Source: Aureobasidium sp. EXF-3400 (lineage: Eukaryota; Ascomycota; Dothideomycetes; Dothideales; Saccotheciaceae). From it: a stretch of 64,000 nucleotides of DNA. Below, piece after piece: positions 10,888-21,100 of this stretch. Numbering within the stretch: position 1 is the stretch's first letter; each line of letters starts with the position of its first letter. Location of the stretch: contig SWBL01000281.1 in assembly GCA_024195585.1 (NCBI GenBank), positions 1 to 64,000 of the forward strand. The letters run 5' to 3'. The notes beneath the pieces were generated by a model. That model saw only the letters and a program-made list of their open reading frames with translations. It made no database searches and had not been told where the DNA came from. The position numbers were made by a program, and so were the translations under genes.

Positions 10888-13355
10888 ATGGACATGTCTA
10901 CTCAAATACCCATGGTCGGCTACTTCATCTACCGCTCGAATGAGCAAGCCGATCCTACCGCTCTCGAGTTCTGCCCTCCTAAGGGCTCCGATGAGCTCTT
11001 CTTTGCTCTCAAAACCGCCTTCCCTCACGTCAAGACTCATTCGGACCGCATGAGAAACGCAGTCATTGAGTTTCTCAAGCAGGAGCTGGACGAAGAACAA
11101 ATCAAAATGACAACTCCTGTCATCCCTCTGGACACTGACCTGTCTTGCGATATCCCCACCGAATCTCCTTGGTGGCCTTCCATGGATTCCACTGCCTCTA
11201 CTCTCAGCAGCCCTGATCTCTTCAACCTGGCTACTCCTGCATCAATGTCCTCTTCCCAGGCTCCAACAATGAGCCGTCAGAACTCCTCCTCTCAATCCAG
11301 CACTACCCAAAAAGCTAAGCCTGGACTTGAAGAGATGACCGGCGTCTTCAGCTTGTCATCAACCTCTCAGCCCAAGACTCGCGTACGCAGGAAGATGACC
11401 GAGGCCGAAAAGCTCGAGTACCGCAAGCGTCGTATCGTCAAAGCGTGCGACTCGTGCAGCAAGCGTAAGCGAAAGTGCTCTCATAACCAACCTGAAATGG
11501 AGAAGCTTCGCTCTTCCAAGGTCACGAAACCCAGAGCAGCCGCATCGAACATCAACTGGGCATGTGTTGAACAGATTGAGAAGGCCGTCTTCCAGCCTGC
11601 GGAACCTTCTATTGTTGACGAAGACCCCTTCATGTTCCTGAATCAGAACATGTTCAGCGACCTTCCTGTCACTGATAACTTCATCTTCGACAGTACTACA
11701 ATTGCTCAAGCTCCTCAACAGACTAGCTGGCCTTGGAGCGATACTGCTGATTGGACTCTTATCGACACTCCTCTACTGGCTCAAGCAACACCATCCTCCC
11801 CATCCTACCAACAAGCACTATTCCCTGCTTCGACCGGCCTCCTTTCGCCGCAGCCGACACCACAAGTAGAACTGATACACGAACCGGCCGAACAAGTACG
11901 AGCTTCAGAATTACCAACTACGACGCAAACACCCACACGAACGTGGCGTACGTTCTCAGACTTCTCTCGTACAGCCTTCTCCACCGCCGACGGCCTTGAC
12001 GGCAAGGAACAAACTGCCTTTATGGGCCTCTCAACTCCAGGCGACATGGTGTCGCCAACTCAATCGCGTAACGTACACTCTCCCTTGGCAACTCTTACCG
12101 GAACTCAATCTTCTTTCTCTCTTGCCGGCTCGGTCATGCCTTCTAGTAGCGACGAGATGCTACCACAGTTCGTTCCACAGACCTATGGACTAACCGAGAA
12201 TGTTTGTCGCTCTGGCGCATCACAACCTCGAAGTACTAGAGGCGGCATTGCTGGCATTGCTAGTAATGGACTGATTGGTGGACTCGACCAAGTGATCTCA
12301 CAACAAAGAAGCAATGGTCAAACTGGTGCAGGACAACGTCTTGTACTGACCGAAAACAATGCAACGTCTCCCACCGAGATGGCGGGAGACCGATATATCG
12401 GGAACCCAAGCGGCACTCGAAGCACAGGTAAAAACAGCTTCAAGCTCAATCTTTTCTTGAGAATTCTGCTAACGTTCAAGCAGCTGCATCTGCCCAAGGC
12501 GGATTACAAAATGCAACAAGGACGCTCCTACCTGCTGCATCATCTGCAGGACTCTGGTCCAGCTCGCTCGATGCATCTGACCAGCTACCTGCCGCGATTG
12601 CTAAAGCAAGCAGCCATGTACTGAATAGTGCGATGAAAAACCAGCCCGCCGCTGCTGAAAGCGTGCAACACGAAAGGGTTGCTGCTACTATAGAAACACC
12701 ATCAGCGGCTCGACCATCTAGCTTGTCAGCCGACTCGACAAGTACATCATCATCAACAAGTGTACTTCGCACTGTACCTGCTAGTCCACGACCTCGATCT
12801 CAGGCTGCTAGTCCAGACCTACATGGCGGACTTTCTGCCGCAGCCAGCACGCCATCGGCATCCGCCCACACGACCGCCCACGACGAAGACACCAAGAAGC
12901 TGACCTCGGCCGCTCAGGCCAAGGTCGATCTTGAGGGAAGTGAAGAAAACTCGCACACTCAACGCGAGCAGCCTCGACGACTACCCCTCAAGTCTGGCGC
13001 AAGAATGATACATGCTCACCTGAATGCTGTAGCCAGCAGCACCAGCAGCGATGCAAACATTCTCGCCAACAGTCAAACTGCAGCACTTCAAGCAGCAGCC
13101 ATGACTGTACAGCCTCTACGTCACCGTCACAAGCGATCGCCTGGACAAACCCTTGCTGCTACAACCTCTGCAGACTTGGGTCTCGAGGGCACAAGGGTTG
13201 CGGCTGCCATATTGGTGGCCCAGGTTTGTGCTGCATGGCAGGCCATGGCTGGTGCATTCGTGCAAACCATGTCGACACGCACGACGTCTCGTGGAAGCAA
13301 CGACAGGATTTGTCCTTCTCTGTCTGTTCCCAGAGCTGTGTCGTTGGCTGCTTAG
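10888..13355 (+). CDS. Low-complexity protein with half a Zn2Cys6 motif
   Basis: Two exons, 10888-12427 and 12481-13355, encode 804 residues. The acceptor is a tandem CAAGCAG, so one residue may vary. The N-terminus (MDMSTQIPMVGYFIYRSNEQ) starts a conserved-looking block of about 75 residues. Around residues 170-200 a basic stretch (TEAEKLEYRKRRIVK) leads into CDSCSKRKRKC, which matches the first three cysteines of a fungal Zn2Cys6 cluster (CX2CX6C); the second triad is absent, the next residues being SHNQPEMEKLRSS. The remainder is Ser/Thr/Gln/Pro- and Ala-rich. It could be a nuclear regulator related to the zinc-cluster family, or a protein whose basic patch only resembles one. ATG 10888 is chosen because the in-frame extension upstream has no ATG. 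Function unknown. Confidence 0.75.
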
Positions 13356-14234
13356 CACGACGAGGGTGAGCTCGATAAACAATTTGTTTTATTTGTGATA
13401 GCGTTTTTGTACTTGAGTAGTTTACACGATGATGACGAAGGGGAGAGGGAAGACGAAGATGTGGAGATGAAAGATGCTTGGGAGGAAAAGTAATCTGGCG
13501 TTTATTGGTATTCTGTTTGTCTTTCATGTTTTCTTGGTCACAGGTGGTGGGTAAAGGGACGATATTACACTTCGCTCTCTAGATAGAGTCTTTGCTAAAT
13601 GCAGATTGATCATCAACACTTTGAGTATCTATCTGACCATCTCCAACTTGACATGAGTGAGAATTGACACAACCATACACTAAAATTCAGCAACAGGTGT
13701 CATCCTTGGACTTCGCCATGTATAGAGCCTAACCTGCTACGGTCTAAGTACTTCAGACCTGTGGCTCCCCATTCCAGTCTCTGGTAGTAGATCTGAATTC
13801 ATGTTTTATGGTGAGCTCTATTGATGTCACAAGCAATGTGTATTCATGATGAGTCCAAGGTTGATCGTTTGTGAAGCAAAATCTTGTTATTAGGGTATCT
13901 TGGTGCCCTCCTCATATGCCTATGCTATCAGCATAGTTTCAACATGGCTGTATATGGCTCTTTGCGGCCAGGACTCCTTTGTCTCCACTCCTTCTATCGC
14001 CAACAGATGGTTCTCTGTATACAGCAGTCCCGGGCGTCAGTGTTGGCCATCTTTGGACTCTTGATGTCGATAGCCGGGATGCTGCTTCGCGTGTTCGCGG
14101 TGTGTCTCGGCGGACGTGGCCGATTTGTCCGAGGCCAAGTAAGGTGCTTTCATGAGCCGCAAGACTGGCTCATATCGTGACCTCTTGGGCGCGGGTTGGT
14201 GTCATTTGCATGGTATCTCTCCCTCGCATGTTCC
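13356..14234. other. Gene-free spacer
   Basis: Convergent 3' flanks of the two neighbouring genes. One hydrophobic open frame on the plus strand (13884-14180) has no supporting context. Nothing else seen. Confidence 0.45.
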
Positions 14235-14635
14235 TCACAGAGAGGCAGCAGCTTCGATAGCACCGATGCCCTTGAAGACGCCCGGGTTGGTGACTTCGAT
14301 ATGCACGGGGTATTTCCATTCCATGTATTTGGTCCATCCTGTTTACTGCAAGTCAACAATCGTGATCCTTTTGCATAGTCTTGAGTGTCTCAACACTCAC
14401 CCCAATAAGCGGCTTTACGGCCAAAGTACTTGCCCAAGTAGGGCACAAGGACCATTGTGAGAAGCAACTCGAGCTGCTGTAATGACTCCTTCCATTCTCT
14501 TTCGGCATCGGACTGCCATTCTTCTTCCGAGGGCGAGATGGAGGTTGTGCTGGCCGAGGTGGAGGGTAGAGAGTCGAGCTCGTCAGAGGTTACTGAGGCA
14601 GCGCTGGGGATGTTGTCGTAGGATTGATCCGACAT
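14235..14635 (-). CDS. Small conserved tail-anchored-type protein
   Basis: Two exons, 14635-14401 and 14338-14235, with a 62-nt intron (donor GTGAGT, acceptor AACAG), encode 112 residues. The first half is acidic and Ser/Thr-rich (SDELDSLPSTSASTTS, SEEEWQSDAEREWKES). It is followed by a hydrophobic segment, QLELLLTMVLVPYLGKYFG, and a conserved-looking tail with YWGWTKYMEWKYP and NPGVFKGIGAIEAAAS. This plan (acidic cytosolic part, single membrane helix, short conserved tail) fits a mitochondrial outer-membrane protein. From memory it resembles the fungal family that includes fission-yeast Emr1, a regulator of ER-mitochondria contact foci, but I cannot verify that. An in-frame ATG at 14713 exists; 14635 is preferred because the extra residues look unconserved. 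Confidence 0.72.
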
Positions 14636-14933
14636 GTTTGCGGCGTTGTGTGACTCTGGTGGAAACAGGCAACAGGGGAAGGAGCGTTTGTTTGGCTGGT
14701 CTGCTTGATTCAAGCTCTCTCGTCAATCAGAACAGTCGCGCTGCTGCATGACGACCTCGCCCATGCGGCTCTCCCGACCTCCGACCAGCGAATGTCTCTT
14801 GGCGCTACCCCACACTCATCAACCCCAGATTGGGTGCTAAAATAATCGCAGGAAAAAAAAAAGAGTTTCCAAAACACAACCAAGTTGAAGTCTGACTCTG
14901 TTCAACTCAACACACAACATAGACACACGAAAA

Positions 14934-16313
14934 ATGGGCAAGACACGCGATCCCAGCCCGAGCGCGAGCTCAAACGCCTCTTCCGATGCCGAGGAGCCCA
15001 AGGTCACAAAGGTCGAAAAGACAAAGAAGCGCAAGCGCGTCCTGCCCGAAGATGAAATCGAAGTTGATGTCAACGCCCCGGAGCCGCCGTCCAAGAAGGC
15101 CATGCGTGAGGCCAAAAAGGCCGCAAAAAGAGCAAAGGAAGACCCCGAAGGTGCTGCTGCTGCCGCTGCCGCCGCAACCGCTGCCGCAGATGGAGAGAAG
15201 AAGCGCAGTGATTACGGTATCTGGATTGGAAACCTGGCTTTCGCTGTCGACAAGGATATGCTGCGTGTCTTCCTCACCCGCCAGGCTCAGATCCCTGAGG
15301 CTGAGATTACTCGTTTGAACATGCCTGTTCCTCAGGGTCCTCCCCAGCCTGGTCGCACCAAGCCCTCCAACAAGGGTTTCGCCTACGTCGACTTTGCAAC
15401 CGAGGAATCCCTCAACAAAGCCATCGCCATGTCCGAGACCCTCGTCAGCGGCCGTAAAGTCCTCATCAAGAACGCAAAGAGTTTCGAAGGCCGTCCCGCC
15501 CAAGCAACCGCTACCATAAACGCTCTCGCTGGCAACGCAGATTCGAGCGAAGCCGCAGCAGCAGCAGGAGGTGCAGCTCCCAACAAGATCGGTCCCAACG
15601 GCAAGCCCATTTTGCCCCCTAGCAAGCGTGTCTTTGTCGGAAACCTCAACTTCGACGTCACCAGAGAAGATCTCGAGACCCATTTCTCACAAGCCGGCGA
15701 GTTGGAAGATGTCTTCATGGCAACCTTCCAAGACAGCGGAAAGTGCAAGGGATACGCCTGGATCCGTTTCGCCGAGCTCGAAGCCGCAGAGTCAGCCGTC
15801 CGAGGCTTCATCTGGACATTCGACGAAGCCAGCGATGACGAGGAAGAGGAAGAAGAGGAGGAATCAGAAGACAAGAAGGCCGAAAATTCAGCATCAGACT
15901 CTGACAGCGACGACGAGGATGCCACCGACAAGAAGAAAGACACCAAAAAGACGAAAAAGCCAAAGAAGCAGAACAAGCGTAAATGGTTCATCAACCGCCT
16001 GCACGGCCGCCCTCTGCGCTGCGAATTCGCAGAAGACGCCAGCACACGCTACAAGAAGCGTTTCGGCAAGGAGAGACCAGCTACAGAGTCACACATCTCA
16101 GATGCAGCACCCATTGCCGAAGTCGACGGAGTAGCACAAGAGAGACCTCAAAAGAGATCCAGACCCAAGGGAGATGCAGACGCCAGACAAGAGGCGCGCA
16201 GAAAGAAGTTTGATGCCAGAAAAATTAGACCGGGTAATGCGTTGGCGAATGCACCAAGAGCTTCTGCTGCTATTGTCGAGGCTTCTGGTAAGAAGATTTC
16301 GTTTGACGATTAG
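14934..16313 (+). CDS. NOP13: Nop13-type nucleolar protein with two RRMs
   Basis: Intronless, 459 residues. A Lys/Glu-rich N-terminus with nuclear-localisation-type runs precedes RRM1 (about 93-190; RNP2 IWIGNLAF, RNP1 KGFAYVDF) and RRM2 (from about 228; RNP2 VFVGNLNF, RNP1 KGYAWIRF). RRM2 is interrupted near its end by an acidic/basic insert of about 50 residues (a long Asp/Glu run, then Lys-rich) before its last strand, RPLRCEFAED. The C-terminus is basic (RPQKRSRPKG, EARRKKFDARKIRPG). The architecture and the conserved PSNKGFAYVDFATEES segment match the Nop13 family, pre-60S-associated nucleolar RNA-binding proteins. The start lies in a good context after an A-rich leader (ACGAAAAATGGG). 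Confidence 0.93.
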   Translation: MGKTRDPSPSASSNASSDAEEPKVTKVEKTKKRKRVLPEDEIEVDVNAPEPPSKKAMREAKKAAKRAKEDPEGAAAAAAAATAAADGEKKRSDYGIWIGNLAFAVDKDMLRVFLTRQAQIPEAEITRLNMPVPQGPPQPGRTKPSNKGFAYVDFATEESLNKAIAMSETLVSGRKVLIKNAKSFEGRPAQATATINALAGNADSSEAAAAAGGAAPNKIGPNGKPILPPSKRVFVGNLNFDVTREDLETHFSQAGELEDVFMATFQDSGKCKGYAWIRFAELEAAESAVRGFIWTFDEASDDEEEEEEEESEDKKAENSASDSDSDDEDATDKKKDTKKTKKPKKQNKRKWFINRLHGRPLRCEFAEDASTRYKKRFGKERPATESHISDAAPIAEVDGVAQERPQKRSRPKGDADARQEARRKKFDARKIRPGNALANAPRASAAIVEASGKKISFDD

Positions 16314-16784
16314 ATGGATGGTTGATGTGTTTGTGGCATTTTGTTGGAGTCGGTATATAGGCATGGTTACCTTTCTGATTGAAGAGCATATTACAAAGCT
16401 TTTGCTTCCATCATCTTCACTTTTGTACTTTGCTTGAGTCCCTCGATGCGTACTTCTACTGTATGACTGTAGAAATGCACAGTAAACTGGCGGTACAAAG
16501 CATCGTTAAGAGGGAGCAGATGGCATGATGGCTCTCGTGGACACTTTACTGTTCTCGAAAGATATTATGCATTCTCACAGCTTGTTTCCGGCTCAGTAAC
16601 GAATGGGGAGTGGCTTTAGAAAAGTATAAACAGCAGTCGACATGGCTCTATCCACAAAGTATAGCCCATAACTCATCTTGCACAGCAAGTAAACAAACCA
16701 GCTCTCTTCCCCAAACTCCAGCAAACAAGCATCGCTAAAAGATCGCAAGACATGTAAAAGCAACTTTATCCCTAAAGTGTAGTG
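16314..16784. other. Convergent intergenic space with one repeat copy
   Basis: Lies between the 3' ends of NOP13 and the MFS gene. It holds a copy of the dispersed inverted-end repeat (16465-16582), listed separately; nothing else seen. Confidence 0.5.
16465..16582 (+). repeat. Dispersed inverted-end element, copy A
   Basis: Begins GACTGTAGAAATGCACAGTA and ends near ATTATGCATTCTCACAG, so the ends form an imperfect inverted repeat (AAATGCACA versus TATGCATT). The inner sequence shares GGCTCTCGTGGACAC and TTCTCGAAAGA with the copies at 47187 and 51006. Length about 118 bp, the same as the 47187 copy. It lies about 150 bp downstream of NOP13. MITE-like by form; no coding capacity. Confidence 0.65.
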
Positions 16785-18488
16785 TCAAACCATCAACTCA
16801 GCAGCTTTAACCCTCCATCCCTCACCAAACCTCTTCATACTCCAGATGACCAGAATACCTGATATCAAACACCAGATGCCAATGACAGTAAACAACCATC
16901 CATCCCCACACCAATCAATCAACGGACTAGCAACCAAAGACCCCACACAAGAAAAAATGTTGCGAACGAAATTGTTGAGCGCAATACCATGACTTGCTTT
17001 CTTGGGCATAAATTCCGTAAGCATGGTTGTGACGACAGCAAAAATCAGCATACTCCCCACGCCAAAGAAGAAATTCGCTATCATGGGGACTATCCACTTG
17101 ATGTGTTTGTCAGCAGTCCATCCGTACCATATCAGGGCAAGTGGAAACATGAAGGCCCCTATCCAGGCATTCTCGCGCAAGCGATCTTCAGGTCGATAGA
17201 TAAGCCGGCCATGTTCATCGTAGCGGTTTGCTTTCTTGGCTTCGCGGGCCATGATTCTGTCGACCCATCTACCTCCGAAGATGGAAGCGAGGAAATAGCC
17301 TAGTGAGTTTGGAATGTACAGGAGACCCACGATGATGGTTGAGAAGTTGTAGGGTTCCGAGGCGAAGGTTTGTTGAACAGAGATATTGAGGACATAGAGA
17401 GAGCCAAAGGTGATACTGGCGTAGTAGACGACCAGCGCCACGGCAGGGATGCGCAGGTTGAGGACGATGGTCAAGGGCTCGACGAACCACCGATGCAGGA
17501 CGGCTGCGTAGCGTTTTGATTTGAGTGCGACACTCTGACGGGTGCTGGTGCGTGATAGGGTTGGTCTTGTGTTAGTGTCCTTTTCCGAGGCAGCGGCGAT
17601 AACCTCAGGAGAAACTGTATCCTTCAGCGTCTCTGGTAAAAAGAAGAGGATGAAGAACCAGAGAAGTCCACCGTAGATTGTGGTGAACCACATGCAGCTA
17701 CGCCATCCGAGGCCTTGTGTCAAGGCACCTCCGATGATAGGAGCTAGAAGGGGACCACACAAAGGGCCGAGATAGAACATGGACATGGCGTTACCACGTT
17801 CTCTGACGTCCCAGACATCGGCAATTGTTCCAGCACCGACAGCTTGCACCGAAGCAGCAGCACCTCCAGAAAGGACACGCATGACAATGAACATGGCAAT
17901 GTTGACACTGACAGCACTCAAGATGTTGAAGACCAGGTACACGAAGAAAGAAACCAGATAGATAGTCCTACGTCCAAGGGTCTCTGAAAAGCTGGACCAC
18001 CAAAGTGGAAAAATAGACATACTCAACATGTACAAGGCAACCGAAAGATTGGTGACGGTAGGTGAGGAATTGAACTCGTGGTCGATCTGTGACAGACCGG
18101 GTAAGATGATGGCACTACCCATAGGAGCAGCGGCACCTGCTACGGCGACGACAAAGGTGATGAGCCATTTTGTCCTACGGGCATAGTGTTTTGGATTTTC
18201 GACTTCGGCAAGGACAGCGACGCGGGCTAGTAGTCCTCTCCGTTGGCTCTTGGGTACGAATATGGGCTCTATGTCTTGGCTGGCTATTGAGGCCGTGGCC
18301 TGTTTCTCCAATGATGAAGCATCCTCATGATCCGGGCTTGGAAGTGGGTGTATGCCATCGGTTGCAGGTAGCGGAGCAGAGATTGACTCGACTTCTGGCT
18401 GATCCGGTACTGGTATGGAATGTATTGAGTGGTTCTCAGAGCTTGTCGACTTGGCCTCCTCTTCCGAGTGATGATCGTGTGAGCCCAT
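16785..18488 (-). CDS. MFS transporter, DHA1 drug/polyamine type
   Basis: Intronless, 567 residues. A hydrophilic N-terminus of about 105 residues (Ser/Glu/His-rich) precedes twelve predicted membrane helices, the first being LITFVVAVAGAAAPMGSAII. The loop between helices 2 and 3 has the MFS motif in the form SETLGRRTIYL, and helix 5 carries the antiporter-type motif GPLCGPLLAPIIGGAL after DVWDVRERGNAM. These mark the DHA1 proton-antiporter subfamily that includes Tpo1/Flr1-type exporters of drugs, polyamines and organic acids. The C-terminal half ends with WCLISGILVIWSMKR and a short cytosolic tail. The substrate cannot be read from sequence. The gene is convergent with NOP13 and no metabolic genes adjoin it. 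Confidence 0.9.
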   Translation of the reverse strand: MGSHDHHSEEEAKSTSSENHSIHSIPVPDQPEVESISAPLPATDGIHPLPSPDHEDASSLEKQATASIASQDIEPIFVPKSQRRGLLARVAVLAEVENPKHYARRTKWLITFVVAVAGAAAPMGSAIILPGLSQIDHEFNSSPTVTNLSVALYMLSMSIFPLWWSSFSETLGRRTIYLVSFFVYLVFNILSAVSVNIAMFIVMRVLSGGAAASVQAVGAGTIADVWDVRERGNAMSMFYLGPLCGPLLAPIIGGALTQGLGWRSCMWFTTIYGGLLWFFILFFLPETLKDTVSPEVIAAASEKDTNTRPTLSRTSTRQSVALKSKRYAAVLHRWFVEPLTIVLNLRIPAVALVVYYASITFGSLYVLNISVQQTFASEPYNFSTIIVGLLYIPNSLGYFLASIFGGRWVDRIMAREAKKANRYDEHGRLIYRPEDRLRENAWIGAFMFPLALIWYGWTADKHIKWIVPMIANFFFGVGSMLIFAVVTTMLTEFMPKKASHGIALNNFVRNIFSCVGSLVASPLIDWCGDGWLFTVIGIWCLISGILVIWSMKRFGEGWRVKAAELMV

Positions 18489-21100
18489 GCTGTATCGGCG
18501 TTATGCTCACTTTCCTCCGAGCAACCGTTATGGCGGCAGTTTGGCGGCCTCGATGGTGATTCCGCACGACAAGACGCGTGAGATTCTGGTGAATGGTAGA
18601 ATGCCAGGAGCAAAAACCGAGCGAGCCATAGCTACATGTCTCCTCGAGCATTCGTCCATAGTCAGGCCGTTGCGGAATCTCCAAAAGTGAGCGGGCCTCA
18701 CTCAAAATCCTCATCAATCATCCATGCCGAACAGCCGAGGGCCTCTAATATTTCCTGATTTGGTATCGATCGCCCACAAGCAAGCCGACTTCCGTCCAAG
18801 GCCCCTCTTCACATCTTCAACATCGACGACAAAAATACTGCATGACATTGACTTCGTCCAGGTGCATCGCCTTCAGTGTCTTCTCAAAATGTAGTGGCGT
18901 GCAAAGGTTGTTGAGGCACAGGTCGAAGCTGATGCAGCCTCATGCTATCGTCACAATGTCCATGATACAACGTTGGTGGGCTTTCATACAGAGGCTTTTC
19001 AGGGCAACGAAGCTGATGTGCTAGTATTGAAGGTGCTGCGTGAAGTCTTCACATTCTGCTTAGGGAAACCACTGTCAGAGTGCACAGCATAGCCAGGTGC
19101 AGAACAAGGAAGTGGATCGTTGTCACCTGCCTACTAGTCTAGAGAGCATACCATAGCATTGATCTTGTTCTCGTAGTCCTACTTGTTGTCCTTTGGCCAT
19201 TAGGGTTGGCGTCCCTTCCCCTCATATCGAACCTAAAGGTTAAAGATCAACGTCCTCGGCAGTCTGGTGCTGTGCTGAGGGGTAACATCGAGCAATGACG
19301 ACCGTCGAGTGAGATAATCGAGAGTGCACGTAGTGGCGTCAAACAGTTCTGCGAGTTGGCAGAGATGTGTCTGTGTGTCCACCGATGTTTTTAAGGCGTC
19401 CATCTTTGAATGTGTCAGCGGCGAGCACGGCTAACGACAAACTGAAAGCAGCAAGACGTTTTGCGGAGAGGTGGAGAAAGTGTGGGGGTTGAGGTTCTTC
19501 ACAATCAAGCGACAGATGCTTTTTAGCGACAGATTCACCGTTCATAGACCAGTCCAGGTCTCAAGAAATTTACTGCCATGCATGCCAGCAGTAGATATTC
19601 AAAACCTGGTGCTGGTCAAGTGGACGCCAGAAGTTATTGAGCTCTGTGGATGCTGTCTGTAATAAAGCTCTATGCTCCACGAGCCTGCCCCATTCTCCTC
19701 CAGCTAGCTTCTAGCAAAGTGATTCGGCCAAGATCTCGCTGGTTGAAGTGGATGCATGTTTCGAAAGAGACTCGAGATGTCGAGAAACCCAAGGTGAGAG
19801 CTCGTTAGGACAAGCACGAGTGAGCATTGCACTATTTCGACACCCAGCAACCAGGCACAGGTTGGCATGCATCAAATAACTATATCGGTCCTAAATGCCT
19901 AACCAGACCTTGTCGGAGAGTAAAGAGTTCTATGCATGGGATGATGAATTTGCAGTGAATCGCTGTACTTCACATCGAAACCTGCGAGGCTGAGTATCGC
20001 AGTGCACTTGGCAAACCAAGTTCCCGATGTGGAATCAGATTGCAAGTATTAAGTCAGAGGCTGGGACATGGATTGGTGGAAGAACCAACATGAGGGTAAA
20101 GCAGGAAGTCGAGCGAGTGGCACACATTGACACACACACGCGGCCAGCCACAGGATGCCCAATGACACAGCGATGGTGAGTTGGCACCAGCGGAAGAGGT
20201 TGGGAGCGGGTATCAGCCAACCAGGACTAGGCGTATGCGCCGATCAAGTGCGGTGACGAACAGGGAAGATTAAGTTGGGTTACATGTGCATCGCACATGG
20301 TGCGCAGTGTGATGGTACGCACGAGTGCTGGAAAGTCAAACAAAGACAGTAGTGGACTATTGCGAGGCGCAGTGGAGCACGAATGGAGGATTGACAGGGC
20401 ATGGAGCAGGAGGAGTCAAGAGTCAAGGGTCGAGAGCGAAACAGTGACCCATGCTTGAGCGTTGACCCGGCAGCGGAAGTGCGGGAAGCGCATGGCGTGC
20501 AAAGTCTACCAACGAACCACTTGTTTCTGTTCGACGGTCGCTTGTGGGCAGCATCTTGCTTCTTAGTTGACCAACTTTGCCGCGGCTGCAGCCAGCGTTC
20601 TTGGATTCTGCTTCGTTCCAAGCTGCGTCGGTTCGATTCAGCGCGAACTTTGAAGCCAGAAACTACGACTCCCTTCAAGTCGAGCGTTTGCAGCTTCTTA
20701 AAACAAGCTCTGGACGGCGCGTCGGGAACACCGGCTATCTAACGGTCCATATCAACATCCAACTTGATCTCCACAAAAAAGGTGCCGACTTTATCACAAA
20801 AGTGCCATGGCCATGGTTTGTCGCGTCGTTTGCTGATTGGCGCTGGCTAGCAATCAATCGCCTCTGCTCGTGGCAGACCTCTCGACCTCGACACCCTTGA
20901 CTGTTTGTTCCCATCTTGAGCGCCTCACGGACACCGACAGCCCTTCATCTAAGCAGCTTGTGGCTGCGGTCTAGGAAACATCGAATTCGCGCATCCGGAT
21001 TGGCAGCGTCTCAGACTATCATCACCACTCATCACCCGTCGGGCTGCAATGACAGTCGCATCGTCAACCACCTAAATTCCCCTGAGCAGTCGCCGTCGCC
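18489..21100. other. 2.6-kb gene-free region
   Basis: Divergent upstream region of the MFS gene and the large gene at 21101. Base composition is normal and there is no RIP signature. Several short open frames exist on both strands, none with a recognisable domain, plausible introns or consistent codon use. The last 200 bases before 21101 look like a leader. I see no RNA gene. It is long for this otherwise compact window. Confidence 0.5.

Noticed and set aside
13884..14180. Hydrophobic plus-strand open frame
   Set aside because: No family resemblance, codon use not convincing, overlaps 3' flank; treated as chance.
14970..15683. Long minus-strand open frame across NOP13
   Set aside because: Composition shadow of the GC-biased codon pattern of the NOP13 reading frame; product has no plausible fold.
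20280..20678. Minus-strand open frame of 132 codons in the gene-free region
   Set aside because: Arg/Ser/Cys-rich random-looking product with no motif or splice context.
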